Shown one piece after another: positions 7,608-16,069 of a stretch of 51,051 nucleotides of DNA. Position numbers and translations under genes: made by a program. The DNA is taken from contig JAMCQQ010000212.1 of assembly GCA_023379515.1 (NCBI GenBank), positions 1 through 51,051 of the forward strand. Direction: 5' to 3'. The notes under the pieces were generated by a model, which made no database searches, was not told the DNA's origin, and saw only the letters and a list, made by a program, of their open reading frames with translations. The stretch comes from Actinomycetota bacterium. Lineage in GTDB: Bacteria; Actinomycetota; Humimicrobiia; Humimicrobiales; Humimicrobiaceae. Each line of letters opens with the position of its first letter. Position 1 is the first letter of the stretch.

Positions 7608-7983
7608 ATGGAAATAAAAGTAATAGGACGGGGGTTGTACAAACTGCAAAAGACTTCTGGAGGTTACAAAGCAATCTGTTAAAGAAATAGGTCTTGGAAC
7701 AGAAATTGAACACCTAACTGATATTCAAAAAATGGTTGAAATGGGCATAATACAAACCCCTACACTTGATATTAACGGTAAGGTAGTACTTTCAGGTTTT
7801 GTTCCGGATGTAAAAATAGTAAGGAATAAAATTAAAGAAAATTGTATATTTTATCCTGTACAACTTCTGGCAAATTGGCTTACTTATGTAGTTTTTCATC
7901 TATCTGTTAAAAACTGCTTCTTGACATTAATATTTTTTCAGTTATTATATATTTATAATCGATTATATAAATATAATAATTGA
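7608..7983 (+). pseudogene. small thioredoxin-like redox protein, frameshifted
   Basis: The start MEIKVIG has a good ribosome site (AAGGAG). It runs into a G-run at about 7628-7633, after which the original frame reads a stop. Shifting one base gives GCTNCKRLLEVTKQSVKEIG and then QTPTLDINGKVVLSGFVP, which is the small thioredoxin with a CxxC site often found beside arsenic genes. Homology ends at about 7842. The rest of the open frame, up to 7983, runs through a promoter and operator and is not part of the original protein. The indel lies in a homopolymer, so a sequencing error is possible. Confidence 0.75.
7921..7967 (+). promoter_or_regulatory. promoter with ArsR-type palindromic operator
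   Basis: TTGACA (7921-7926) is followed after 17 bases by ATTATA (7944-7949). A perfect 14-base palindrome, TATAATCGATTATA (7954-7967), overlaps the likely start of transcription. The same promoter layout and the half site TCGATTATA recur at 9608-9655 before an arsR gene. I infer that one ArsR controls both. It would drive the Cys-rich relic, the stress protein fragment and the cysteine desulfurase. Confidence 0.65.
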
Positions 7984-8005
7984 TAAATAAAAAAACAAAG
8001 AGGAG

Positions 8006-8083
8006 ATGAAAAAACATTTAGATTCTGCAACTGCAATACCTGTAAGATTAGGGAAGGGGTGATCATGATGGCTTAGGTTTCAG
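8006..8083 (+). pseudogene. small Cys-rich peptide relic
   Basis: A ribosome-like GAGGAG precedes an ATG at 8006. Reading in combined frames gives a short product with the cluster FCNCNTCKIREG and then DHDGLGFRPEQ before a stop at about 8083. No single frame encodes all of it. I do not recognise the family. The three closely spaced cysteines suggest metal binding, and the position behind an ArsR-type operator fits that. This is weakly supported. Confidence 0.3.
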
Positions 8084-8128
8084 ACCTGAACAGTAATAAT
8101 TATTTAAATTTTTATAAGGAGAATAGAA

Positions 8129-8377
8129 ATGTTTAAGAAAATTTTAATAGCATCAGATTTATCGCCGGCATCAGACAGTGTTATAACTTGTATGAAGGGA
8201 TTCAAGTCGCTTGGTGTTGAGGAAGTTATTTTATTGTATGCGCTTGGCTTAAGACATCTTGATTCGTTAAAATATCTCATAAAGGATTCTGTTGAGCCTG
8301 CGCTGATAAAACAAAAAGATGGAATTACTTTTATTAACGTGAAAAGAATTGACAATTTTAATGTAATCGATAATTAA
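8129..8377 (+). pseudogene. universal stress protein, C-terminally truncated
   Basis: The N-terminal 65 or so residues match the Usp family: MFKKILIASDLSPASDSV, then EEVILLYALGLRHLDSLKYL. Normal members have 140 to 290 residues and a nucleotide-binding G-x9-G(S/T) motif near the end, which is missing here. After KQKDG the frame continues in unrelated sequence (ITFINVKRIDNFNVIDN) and stops. It is probably the remains of a deletion that joined it to the upstream region of the desulfurase gene. Confidence 0.75.
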
Positions 8378-8391
8378 AACTTAAAGAAGAA

Positions 8392-9556
8392 ATGAAAAGA
8401 ATATATTTAGATTATGCAGCTACGACACCAATGAGGCCTAATGTAAGTGTAGCAATGTTACCTTATTTTAGAGAAAAATTTGGTAATCCCTCATCTCTTT
8501 ATTTTTATGGCCAAGAGGCAAAGGAAGCTATTAATGTTGCCAGAGAAAAGGTAGCTTCTGTTATTAATGCTCATCCTTCAGAGATCGTCTTTACCTCAGG
8601 AGGAACTGAATCTGATAATTTCGCAATTGCAGGAGTAGCTTGGGCTAATAATAAAAGGGGCAAACATATAATTACTACCTCTATCGAACATCATGCAGTT
8701 CTTAATATTTGCAAGTTTTTGGAGAATGCAGGTTTTGAAGTAACATACCTTCCTGTAGATAATCAAGGAATGGTTAGTCTTGAGGATATTAAAAAAGCGA
8801 TTCGCAGTGATACAATTCTTATCTCAATAATGCATGCCAATAATGAGGTTGGTACAATTGAGCCAATAGAAAAAATAGGCGAGGTTGCTAAAGAGAAAGG
8901 AGTATACTTTCACACTGATGCTGTCCAGACTTATGGCCATATTCCTATAGATCTAACTAAATTGAATGTGGATTTACTTTCTGCTTCAGCTCATAAACTC
9001 TATGGACCAAAGGGAGTTGGTGCACTTTATATTCGAAAAGGGGTTAAAATTGTGCCTTTTCTCTATGGTGGCGATCAAGAAAATAAACTACGGGCTTCCA
9101 CAGAAAATGTGGCTGGAATTGTGGGTTTTGGTGTGGCAGCAGAGTTAGCCAAAAAAGAAATGGGAAAAGACATACTCAGTCTAATTCCTTTAAGAGATAA
9201 ATTAATAAAAGGGATTCTAAAAAAAAATAAAATACTCTAGATTAAACGGCCATCCCATAAAGAGGCTTCCTGGTAATGTGAACGTAAGTATAGAATATAT
9301 AGAAGGTGAGTCTATTCTACTCCATCTTGATGCTAGAGGCATATGCGCGTCATCCGGTTCTGCCTGTACTTCAAATATTTCAGAACCATCTCATGTCTTA
9401 TATGCTATGGATGTGCCTCCAGAAGTTGCGCATGGTTCATTGCGTTTTACTCTTGGAAGAGACAATACTATTGAAGATATAGACTTTGTACTTGAGGTTT
9501 TGCCTGAAATAGTTAAAAAACTAAGATCCATTTCTCCACTTTATCAAAAAAAGTAG
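8392..9556 (+). pseudogene. cysteine desulfurase (NifS/IscS type), frameshift in A9 tract
   Basis: A PLP enzyme that removes sulfur from cysteine for Fe-S cluster or thiol synthesis. The first frame (8392-9240) has YLDYAATTP, FTSGGTESDN, the region SIEHHAVL, and the PLP lysine in SASAHKLYGPKG. It stops after a run of nine A at 9219-9227. In another frame the protein continues with [15 protein letters not shown] and the catalytic-loop region [11 protein letters not shown] up to 9556. The joined product is about 388 residues, the normal length. The break is at a homopolymer, so it may be a sequencing error or slippage rather than true loss. Confidence 0.85.
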
Positions 9557-9607
9557 AAATAATTTTATTAGATTTATTTTTAACTAACAATTTTATAAAG
9601 ATTTTTC

Positions 9608-9661
9608 TTGACACCAATTTTTTTGTAATTATTATATATGATTATTCGATTATAAGTATAT
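9608..9661 (+). promoter_or_regulatory. arsR promoter and operator
   Basis: TTGACA (9608-9613), a 17-18 base spacer and ATTATAT (9631-9637) form a good promoter. The downstream bases include TCGATTATA, the half site that forms a perfect palindrome at 7954-7967. The site ends just before the AGGAG of the arsR gene at 9673, as expected for autorepression. Confidence 0.6.
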
Positions 9662-9672
9662 AGGAGATAAAA

Positions 9673-10035
9673 ATGCAACAATATGTTGGTTTATTTAAAG
9701 CACTTGCGGATGAAACACGTTTGAGAATTGTATTACTGCTTTCTGAGAAAGAACTTTGTGTCTGTCAGATTGAGGCAGCACTGGCCCTTTCCCAGGTCAA
9801 AGTATCCCGTCATCTTACTATTTTAAGATATTCAGGTTTAGTAAAGTGTAGAAGAGAAGGCACGTGGGTCTATTATTCTCTTGCTGAACCAAAGAATAAA
9901 ATTGAAGAAAATTTGTATGAAAGTTTCAAAAAGCATTTGCGCAAGGAAAAGTTTTTTTTGCGAGATTTATCAAATATGAAAGAATGCATCAACCAGCCTT
10001 TAAAAAAAGTTGCTGAAAAGTCAAAAAAAAATTAA
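9673..10035 (+). CDS. arsR: arsenic-responsive ArsR repressor
   Basis: A 120-residue winged-helix repressor with the start helix FKALADETRLRIVLLL, the classic arsenite-binding motif ELCVCQIE, recognition helix LSQVKVSRHLTILR and wing CRREGTWVYYSL. The CVC pair identifies it as an As(III)/Sb(III) sensor better than the arsR at 7136. A promoter and an operator-like site lie just upstream. It probably controls the plus-strand ars genes that follow. Confidence 0.95.
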   Translation: MQQYVGLFKALADETRLRIVLLLSEKELCVCQIEAALALSQVKVSRHLTILRYSGLVKCRREGTWVYYSLAEPKNKIEENLYESFKKHLRKEKFFLRDLSNMKECINQPLKKVAEKSKKN

Positions 10036-10389
10036 GTATTTATTATTTGCTATAGCTTTATCTGGCAAACTTGCAAGAGGATATTTAAGATATTAAAAAC
10101 GGACCAAGTTGGTGGTAAGTCAGTTTATTATAATTTTAGAAACTAAGGAAAAGAAATGATGTGCTGTTCTATGGGTGTATGCAGCCTTGGCTGAACCAGA
10201 AAAGAAATTAATAGTATTTAACGAAATATTAAAAAAACAAAACTCATTCAAAGATATTGAGATATATAGGGCTTAATAAAGGACTTAAAATATATCATAA
10301 AAAATGGTGATTTTAATATACAAGATTAAACAAATATTATTTAAAAGTTGTTAAAAGTTTAGGTAAAAAAAATTCAATATTAGGAGGAA
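10036..10389 (+). other. intergenic region with gene debris
   Basis: Between arsR and the solute-binding protein there is no intact gene. The middle holds an arsD relic (10156-10306, listed separately). The stretch 10036-10155 holds nothing I can identify. A strong ribosome site TAGGAGG lies at the end for the next gene. Confidence 0.5.
10156..10306 (+). pseudogene. arsD relic
   Basis: The start MMCCSMGVC copies the metal-binding Cys motif of the intact ArsD at 11444 (MCCPTGVCGPEPDK). After a one-base shift the reading continues AEPEKKLIVFNEILKK and then EIYRA, which aligns with ArsD, before a stop. A further shifted piece GLNKGLKIYHKKW follows. The nucleotide similarity to the intact gene is visible by eye, so this is a duplicated, decayed copy within the same locus. 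Confidence 0.7.
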
Positions 10390-10395
10390 ATGAAA

Positions 10396-11400
10396 ATGTA
10401 TAAAAATAAGATTATAAAGCTATCAATATTATTTTTGATATTTACCTTTGTAGTATCTTTTGGATTATTTGGATGTAAGAAAGAAACAACTACTAAAAAA
10501 GAACAATTTGAAGTTGGTTTTATTATACCAGGAGCTTATGAAAGTTTTTATTTTGATACAATGGCAGATGCTGTAAAAGCAGCTGTAGCAAAGAAGGAAA
10601 ATATAAATGTACAGGTTATTTTAGGACTTGATCAGCAAGATATTGAAGTACAGATTAAGATAATTGAAGATCTCACCCAGAAAAATGTTGATTTGTTAGC
10701 TGTTGCCGTAAATGATCCCAATGCTGTTGTTTCTTCATTGTTAAAAGCTCAGCAAAAAGGAATCCCTGTTATACTTCTTGATACTTTGAAACCCCCAGAA
10801 GGTTTAGATGTTCTGTCATTAATTGGATCAGATGATGAAACAGGTGGTGAAATGATAGCTAAGTACATAGTTGAGCTACTAGGTGGGAAAGGTAAAATAG
10901 CAGTATTAGAGGGAATTCCTGGCCAATATGCTAATGAATTTAGATTAAAGGGTTTTCGTTCTGTCATTGATAGCTATCCTGATATTGAGATAGTTGCTTC
11001 TCAGCCAGCAAATTGGGATAGGTTCCAGGCAATGAATGTTATGAAAAGTATTCTTCAGTCTAATCCAGATATAGATCTAATTTGGGGTGTAGATGATGAG
11101 ATGGCTATTGGTGCAGTTAAAGCATTAGAGGATGCAGCGGCTACCGGAAAGTTCTATGATGTTATGGTTTGTGGCTATAACGGTGACAAGGAAGCAATAG
11201 AGTCTTTAAAAAAAGGTAAAATGAAGGCAACAATACTTCAACAGCCTGCTGAAATTGGGAGAACTGTTATAAAAATTGCTGACATGATAAAGAAGGGAAG
11301 GATAGATGAAGTTGAAAAGCTAATTGTTATTCCAATTATTAATGTAACTTCCGAAAATGTATTTGATTATATAAAAATTTTTTCAGATATATACTCATAA
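10396..11400 (+). CDS. solute-binding lipoprotein of the sugar-ABC type inside the ars locus
   Basis: A protein of about 334 residues with a signal peptide and lipobox ending SFGLFGC near residue 25, then a Thr/Lys linker and the type I periplasmic-binding fold: EVGFIIPGAYESFYF, VDLLAVAVNDPNAV, GIPVILLDTL, GKIAVLEGIPG, IDLIWGVDDEMAIGA. I prefer the Met at 10396 for ribosome-site spacing; 10390 is in frame. It is flanked by arsR/arsD relic and arsD, 44 bases before the latter, with no permease or ATPase genes. It may sense or capture an arsenic compound or a sugar; the ligand is unknown. It is only distantly similar to the binding protein at 24128. Confidence 0.85.
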   Translation: MYKNKIIKLSILFLIFTFVVSFGLFGCKKETTTKKEQFEVGFIIPGAYESFYFDTMADAVKAAVAKKENINVQVILGLDQQDIEVQIKIIEDLTQKNVDLLAVAVNDPNAVVSSLLKAQQKGIPVILLDTLKPPEGLDVLSLIGSDDETGGEMIAKYIVELLGGKGKIAVLEGIPGQYANEFRLKGFRSVIDSYPDIEIVASQPANWDRFQAMNVMKSILQSNPDIDLIWGVDDEMAIGAVKALEDAAATGKFYDVMVCGYNGDKEAIESLKKGKMKATILQQPAEIGRTVIKIADMIKKGRIDEVEKLIVIPIINVTSENVFDYIKIFSDIYS

Positions 11401-11443
11401 TCGCATATAAAAATATTATTGAAAAATCGAAGGAGGCATAAAA

Positions 11444-11776
11444 TTGTCAGAAAATAATTTAATAATATATGAAGGAGCGATGTGCTGTCCTACTGGTGTT
11501 TGTGGTCCTGAACCGGATAAGGAATTGATAGAATTTAACGAAACATTAAAAAGAATAAGCAATGAATTCAGCGATTTAAAAATTACAAGAGCAAGCCTAT
11601 TGTTTGATGTCAAGATGTTTCTTGAAAATAAGGAAATTTTTCAACTGGTCAAAGAAAATGGAAAAGAAATTCTTCCAATTACCGTAGTTAATGGAAAAAT
11701 TATTGCTAAAAAGAAGTATCTTAAATTTAATGAGCTTAAAGAAGAATTATCCAAGTATATTAATATATTATTGTAA
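11444..11776 (+). CDS. arsD: arsenite metallochaperone ArsD
   Basis: ArsD delivers As(III) to the ArsA ATPase. The 110-residue protein starts at TTG with GGAGG upstream. It has the conserved motif AMCCPTGVCGPEPDKEL (three cysteines of the As site) and the thioredoxin-fold strand ILPITVVNGKI with its cis-Pro. The extra C-terminal Cys pairs of the E. coli plasmid protein are absent, as in many chromosomal ArsD. It lies 28 bases before arsA, and the two are almost certainly one operon. Confidence 0.95.
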   Translation: MSENNLIIYEGAMCCPTGVCGPEPDKELIEFNETLKRISNEFSDLKITRASLLFDVKMFLENKEIFQLVKENGKEILPITVVNGKIIAKKKYLKFNELKEELSKYINILL

Positions 11777-11803
11777 AAATTTGTTAGAAAGGGTTTAAGC
11801 TAA

Positions 11804-13699
11804 ATGAACAGATTAATAGAGCCAAATATAAAAAATGAGACAAAATATATATTTTTTAGTGGCAAAGGCGGAGTTGGCAAAAGCACTATGAGTTGCGCTA
11901 CAGCAGTATGGCTAGCCAATAAAGGATATAAAACTTTACTTGTTACAACAGATCCTGCACCAAACCTTGGGGATATTTTTAAGCAGGAAATCGGGCATAA
12001 AATTACTCCAATTGACGGCATTAAAAATCTTTCTGCAATTGAAATAGATCCAGACATTGCATCAGAGGTATACAGAGAAAGAATCATTTCACCGATGAGG
12101 GATTTACTGGATGAAAAGAGCCTTCAGACAATAAAAGAACAATTAAATAGTCCCTGTGTTGAAGAAGTAGCAGCTTTTGATAAATTTATAGAATATATGG
12201 ATGATCCTCAATATGATGTTGTGATATTTGATACAGCCCCCACCGGACATACTATTAGACTCCTGGAGCTTCCATCCGGCTGGAGTGAAACGCTGCAAAA
12301 TAGTGTATCCACCTGTATAGGACCGGGGGCATCTTTGCAGAGCGCTAAATTAAAATATGAGAAAGCCATTTCCTATCTTCAGGATAAAAACAAAACTTCA
12401 TTTATATTTGTCTTAAAACCGGAGAATTCTTCAATACTTGAAACAAAAAGAAGTATCAAAGAAATTTCTAATTTAGGTATTAAAACTAGCGCACTTATTG
12501 TCAATGGATTGTTGCCCGAAGAGGCAATTACTGATAGTTTTTTTGAAGAGAAAAAAGATGAAGAATTAGCAAATGTTAAAAAAATTGAGAAAGATTTTAA
12601 ACATTTAACTAAAATATTTTATCCTCTGAAGGAATCTGAATTATCTGGTATAAAATTATTGGAAAACGTAGGCAGGTTTTTATATGACGGGCAAAAAGAG
12701 GAAGACGCAACTGATTTATCCAATAAAAATACCTTTGAAGATATGGATGAATTTAATATAACAGGGGAGGCAAAAGACATTTATGATTTATTCTGCCCGG
12801 AAAAAAATGAAACCCGATATATTTTCTTTACCGGTAAGGGCGGAGTTGGCAAAAGCTCAATTGCATGTATAACTTCTGTTTATTTAGCTGAGAAAGGTTT
12901 AAAAACTTTAATAGTTACAACTGACCCTGCTTCTCATTTAAATGATATTTTTGGACAAAATATTACCCATACTCCAAAAGAAATTACAGGTGCAGATAAT
13001 TTGTTTGCTGCAAGAATAGATCAGAAAAAAGCTCTGAAAGAATATAAAAAGAGGATTTTAGAAGCAGTTAAAGATTTGGATATGGAAACAAAAAAATCTG
13101 TAGAAGAAGACCTAAATTCACCTTGTGCCGAGGAAATGTCTGCATTTGAAAAGTTCATGAGCTATTTTGAGCCAAATGGGTATGATGTAGTAATCTTTGA
13201 TACTGCACCAACCGGGCATACTCTAAGGCTGCTTGAACTTCCTACTGACTGGAAAGGCTTTATTGATCTGGGTTCACTGGCAAAAAAAACTTCAGAAGAA
13301 ACAAAAAATAAGTATATGCATGTTATAGAAACTATGAGAGATAGCGGGAAAAGTACATTTATCTTTGTTATGTATCCTGAATATACTCCGATAATTGAGG
13401 CATGGCGGGCAGCAGAAGATTTAAAAAGTCAAGTGGGTATAAATACCTCTATTGTTGCAATTAATTATATATTACCGGATGAATATGGGAAAAATATCTT
13501 TTTTGAAAACAGAAAAAAGCAGCAAAGAAAATATTTTACTGAGATTAAAAAGAGATTCAAAGTACCAATGATTAAAGTCCCCCTCTTTAAGGACGAACCA
13601 GTAGGATTGGAGAGGCTTAAGCTTGCAGGGGAGAAGATTTTTAAAAATAATCAATCTAAAGATATTTATTCAAAAAAATTAGAATACAATAAAAATTAA
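11804..13699 (+). CDS. arsA: arsenite-transporting ATPase ArsA, two-domain
   Basis: The soluble ATPase subunit of the arsenite pump. In 631 residues it has two homologous halves, each with a deviant P-loop (GKGGVGKSTMSC and GKGGVGKSSIAC) and the signal DTAPTGHT. Cysteines in NSPCVEE and NSPCAEE correspond to the two As-binding cysteines shared between the halves, and a further one occurs in STCIGPG. All motifs needed for activity are present. The partner pump here is Acr3 rather than classical ArsB. Confidence 0.96.
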   Translation: MNRLIEPNIKNETKYIFFSGKGGVGKSTMSCATAVWLANKGYKTLLVTTDPAPNLGDIFKQEIGHKITPIDGIKNLSAIEIDPDIASEVYRERIISPMRDLLDEKSLQTIKEQLNSPCVEEVAAFDKFIEYMDDPQYDVVIFDTAPTGHTIRLLELPSGWSETLQNSVSTCIGPGASLQSAKLKYEKAISYLQDKNKTSFIFVLKPENSSILETKRSIKEISNLGIKTSALIVNGLLPEEAITDSFFEEKKDEELANVKKIEKDFKHLTKIFYPLKESELSGIKLLENVGRFLYDGQKEEDATDLSNKNTFEDMDEFNITGEAKDIYDLFCPEKNETRYIFFTGKGGVGKSSIACITSVYLAEKGLKTLIVTTDPASHLNDIFGQNITHTPKEITGADNLFAARIDQKKALKEYKKRILEAVKDLDMETKKSVEEDLNSPCAEEMSAFEKFMSYFEPNGYDVVIFDTAPTGHTLRLLELPTDWKGFIDLGSLAKKTSEETKNKYMHVIETMRDSGKSTFIFVMYPEYTPIIEAWRAAEDLKSQVGINTSIVAINYILPDEYGKNIFFENRKKQQRKYFTEIKKRFKVPMIKVPLFKDEPVGLERLKLAGEKIFKNNQSKDIYSKKLEYNKN

Positions 13700-13720
13700 G
13701 ATATTAGAGGAGAAGGCAAT

Positions 13721-14050
13721 ATGCAAAATAATAGCAAAGTAATAAAAATTTTTACCATGAAGCAGGAATTTCCCTGTGGACCTCAGGCAGGCTGTTGCGG
13801 ACCTATTGGTCAAAGTGAGGAAGAATTGAATTCACTAAAGGATGATATTGAAAAAGACCTTAATATTACGGTAGAGATATTTGATATCAAAAAAGCAAAA
13901 ATTTTGGAACAGCATCCACAAATTTTTGAGTTATTGCAATCATTTGGGTTAGGAGCAATTCCGATAATTACTGTGGGAGATGAAGTAGCTTGTCTTGGGC
14001 AATCATATGATATAAATGAAATTCTTTTTGAGATTAAAAGAAAATTATAA
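13721..14050 (+). CDS. Cys-rich thioredoxin-fold protein (CGP/CCGP)
   Basis: A 109-residue protein 22 bases after arsA with AGAGGAGAAGG upstream. The N-terminal strand IKIFTMKQEF leads into the loop PCGPQAGCCGPIGQSEEEL, with three cysteines in two CGP units. Later GLGAIPIITVGDEVACLG has the cis-Pro strand and another Cys. It resembles the protein at 1492-1833 in plan, and ArsD more loosely. I infer a metallochaperone or thiol-transfer protein for arsenite; the family name is unknown to me. Confidence 0.75.
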   Translation: MQNNSKVIKIFTMKQEFPCGPQAGCCGPIGQSEEELNSLKDDIEKDLNITVEIFDIKKAKILEQHPQIFELLQSFGLGAIPIITVGDEVACLGQSYDINEILFEIKRKL

Positions 14051-14192
14051 GATGAAAATTTCATTTATACAACTTAAGGGGTAACTCAATATAAAATAAT
14101 CTATTATTAATTTTATATATTGATAAATTTAAAATTTTTAATATACTTATTTTTAAAAAAAGAATAAATAAAAAGCTAAAGTGAGTTAAAAA

Positions 14193-14405
14193 ATGGATGA
14201 AAAAACAAAAGAGCTTATTGCAGTTGGGGCAGCAGTAGCGGGTAATTGCATACCATGCCTGGAATGGCACTATAAAAAATGTGTTGAACTGAGAATACTC
14301 AGGGATGAAATAAAAGAAGCAATTGAATTAGCTAACATAGTAAAAAATGTGCCGATTAAAAAAATAAATGAACTTGCCCAAACTTTATTATCATCCCAGG
14401 ATTAA
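14193..14405 (+). CDS. carboxymuconolactone decarboxylase (AhpD-like) family protein
   Basis: A 70-residue protein with the AhpD-type signature GNCIPCLEWHYKKC, a CxxC redox pair followed by a conserved His. Such small CMD proteins act as thiol peroxidases or disulfide carriers and often accompany ars genes. It stands between the thioredoxin-fold gene and acr3, with gaps of about 140 and 50 bases. The exact reaction is unknown. Confidence 0.85.
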   Translation: MDEKTKELIAVGAAVAGNCIPCLEWHYKKCVELRILRDEIKEAIELANIVKNVPIKKINELAQTLLSSQD

Positions 14406-14455
14406 AAAAACATAGTTATTAATAAATTTTTTTATTACTTAGAAAGGAAATAGTT

Positions 14456-15556
14456 ATGGCAGAGGGAATTGTAAAAAGATTATCATTTCTTGATAGGTTT
14501 TTAACATTATGGATATTTATAGCCATGGCAGCAGGAGTAGGGCTGGGATACTTTTTCCCGAATATTGCCAACTTAACTAATAAGCTATCAGTAGGGACTA
14601 CCAATATACCTATTGCCATAGGTTTAATTTTAATGATGTATCCTCCTCTTGCCAAAGTAAAATATGAGGAATTAAAGGATGTTTTCAGAAACTGGAAAGT
14701 ACTTGGACTGTCACTCGTTCAAAACTGGATAATTGGACCCATACTTATGTTTTTTCTTGCAATAGCGCTTCTTCGAGGTTACCCGCAATATATGGTTGGC
14801 CTTATAATGATAGGTCTTGCCCGTTGTATTGCTATGGTAATTGTCTGGAATGACCTTGCCAGGGGTGATACAGAATATGCAGCAGGACTTGTAGCTTTTA
14901 ACTCCATTTTCCAGGTATTTTTTTACTCTGTTTATGCATATTTATTTATAACGGTGCTTCCAAAATATTTTGGTCTTAAAGGTGCAGTTGTTGATATATC
15001 AATAGGAGAGATAGCAAAAAGTGTAGGTATTTACCTTGGCATCCCTTTTGTGGCTGGAATGTTAACCAGGCTTATCCTGGTTAAAATAAAGGGCAAAGAA
15101 TGGTATGAAAAGGTATTTATTCCAAAAATAAGTCCAATTACTCTTATTGCTCTTCTATTTACAATATTAGTTATGTTTTCACTTAAGGGAGAATACATTG
15201 TAAGGATACCGCTTGACGTGCTTCGAATTGCTGCTCCTCTTCTTATTTATTTTGTGGTAATGTTTATAGTATCTTTCTTTATGGGTAGAGCTATAAAGGC
15301 AGGATATGCAAAGACAACTACACTTGCATTTACAGCCGCCAGCAACAACTTCGAGCTTGCAATAGCCGTAGCAGTTGCAGTATTTGGGATAAACTCAGGG
15401 GCTGCATTTGCTGCAGTAATAGGTCCTCTTGTTGAAGTACCTGTCCTGATTGGACTGGTTAATGTCGCCCTTTATTTTAAACGCAGATTTTTTAATGAAG
15501 AAAATGTAGAAGGCAGCCTTGCCAGTTGTATATCCAGCAGTGAAAAAAAATTATAA
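14456..15556 (+). CDS. arsB: Acr3-type arsenite efflux permease
   Basis: A 366-residue integral membrane protein with about ten helices. It carries the Acr3 signatures: the conserved Cys in [18 protein letters not shown] and the Glu in [19 protein letters not shown], both essential in studied Acr3 pumps. It exports As(OH)3 or its anion by proton exchange and may also work with ArsA. AGAAAGGAA lies before the start. Acr3 proteins are often named ArsB in annotations; the older unrelated ArsB family is excluded by these motifs. Confidence 0.95.
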   Translation: MAEGIVKRLSFLDRFLTLWIFIAMAAGVGLGYFFPNIANLTNKLSVGTTNIPIAIGLILMMYPPLAKVKYEELKDVFRNWKVLGLSLVQNWIIGPILMFFLAIALLRGYPQYMVGLIMIGLARCIAMVIVWNDLARGDTEYAAGLVAFNSIFQVFFYSVYAYLFITVLPKYFGLKGAVVDISIGEIAKSVGIYLGIPFVAGMLTRLILVKIKGKEWYEKVFIPKISPITLIALLFTILVMFSLKGEYIVRIPLDVLRIAAPLLIYFVVMFIVSFFMGRAIKAGYAKTTTLAFTAASNNFELAIAVAVAVFGINSGAAFAAVIGPLVEVPVLIGLVNVALYFKRRFFNEENVEGSLASCISSSEKKL

Positions 15557-15574
15557 AATAATATTTTAAATAAA

Positions 15575-15919
15575 ATGAAAAAAATTATAAAAATTCTAAA
15601 AGCTCTCTCTGATGAAAACAGATTAAGGATAGTGTGCCTGCTTTTCCATAAGAGTGGATTGTGCGTCTGTGAAATTCAGAGGATTATAAGCCTTTCTCAG
15701 CCAACTATTTCATTTGACCTTAAAAAGCTAGAAGAAGCTGAAATAATAACCTATAGCAAAAGCGGGTTGTGGGTAAATTATGCAATTAACGAAAATTTCG
15801 ATACCAATCTTAAAAATATCATTAATATGCTGGTAAATGAAATAAAGAACGATAAGAAGATAAAAGAAGATTTAAAAAAAGCAGAAAAAGTTTCAAGACT
15901 TGAAATATGTAAAAAATAA
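15575..15919 (+). CDS. arsR: ArsR family repressor (third copy)
   Basis: A 114-residue winged-helix protein 18 bases after acr3. It has the CVC arsenite motif in SGLCVCEIQRII, a helix LSQPTISFDLKKLE and the wing SKSGLWVNYAI. It is close in sequence to the repressor at 7136-7474, which suggests duplication, while the one at 9673 is more distant. It closes the ars region and probably feeds back on it. Confidence 0.93.
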   Translation: MKKIIKILKALSDENRLRIVCLLFHKSGLCVCEIQRIISLSQPTISFDLKKLEEAEIITYSKSGLWVNYAINENFDTNLKNIINMLVNEIKNDKKIKEDLKKAEKVSRLEICKK

Positions 15920-15951
15920 ACCGGTATATTAAGTTTGCTTATTGGGTATTT

Positions 15952-15998
15952 TTGCATTAAATCTATTCTTTATAAAATTATAGATTTTAAGCATGCAA
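15952..15998. terminator. inverted repeat after the ars region
   Basis: AAATCTAT and ATAGATTT form an 8-bp stem around a 13-base loop, and TTGCAT with ATGCAA extend it outside a small bulge. It lies just after the last arsR stop and before the housekeeping mihF gene. No clear T tract follows, so it may be a processing or weak terminator structure. Confidence 0.4.
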
Positions 15999-16069
15999 TA
16001 GTAATAGTAATTTCATGGTTTTATGCATAAATAAATTAAAATTGGATGAGTAAAGAAAATTAATTTATA

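Noticed and set aside
8006..8083. Possible selenoprotein using the in-frame TGA at about 8060
   Set aside because: The cysteines fall in another frame than the TGA, and no SECIS-like hairpin is evident; a frameshifted relic explains it better.
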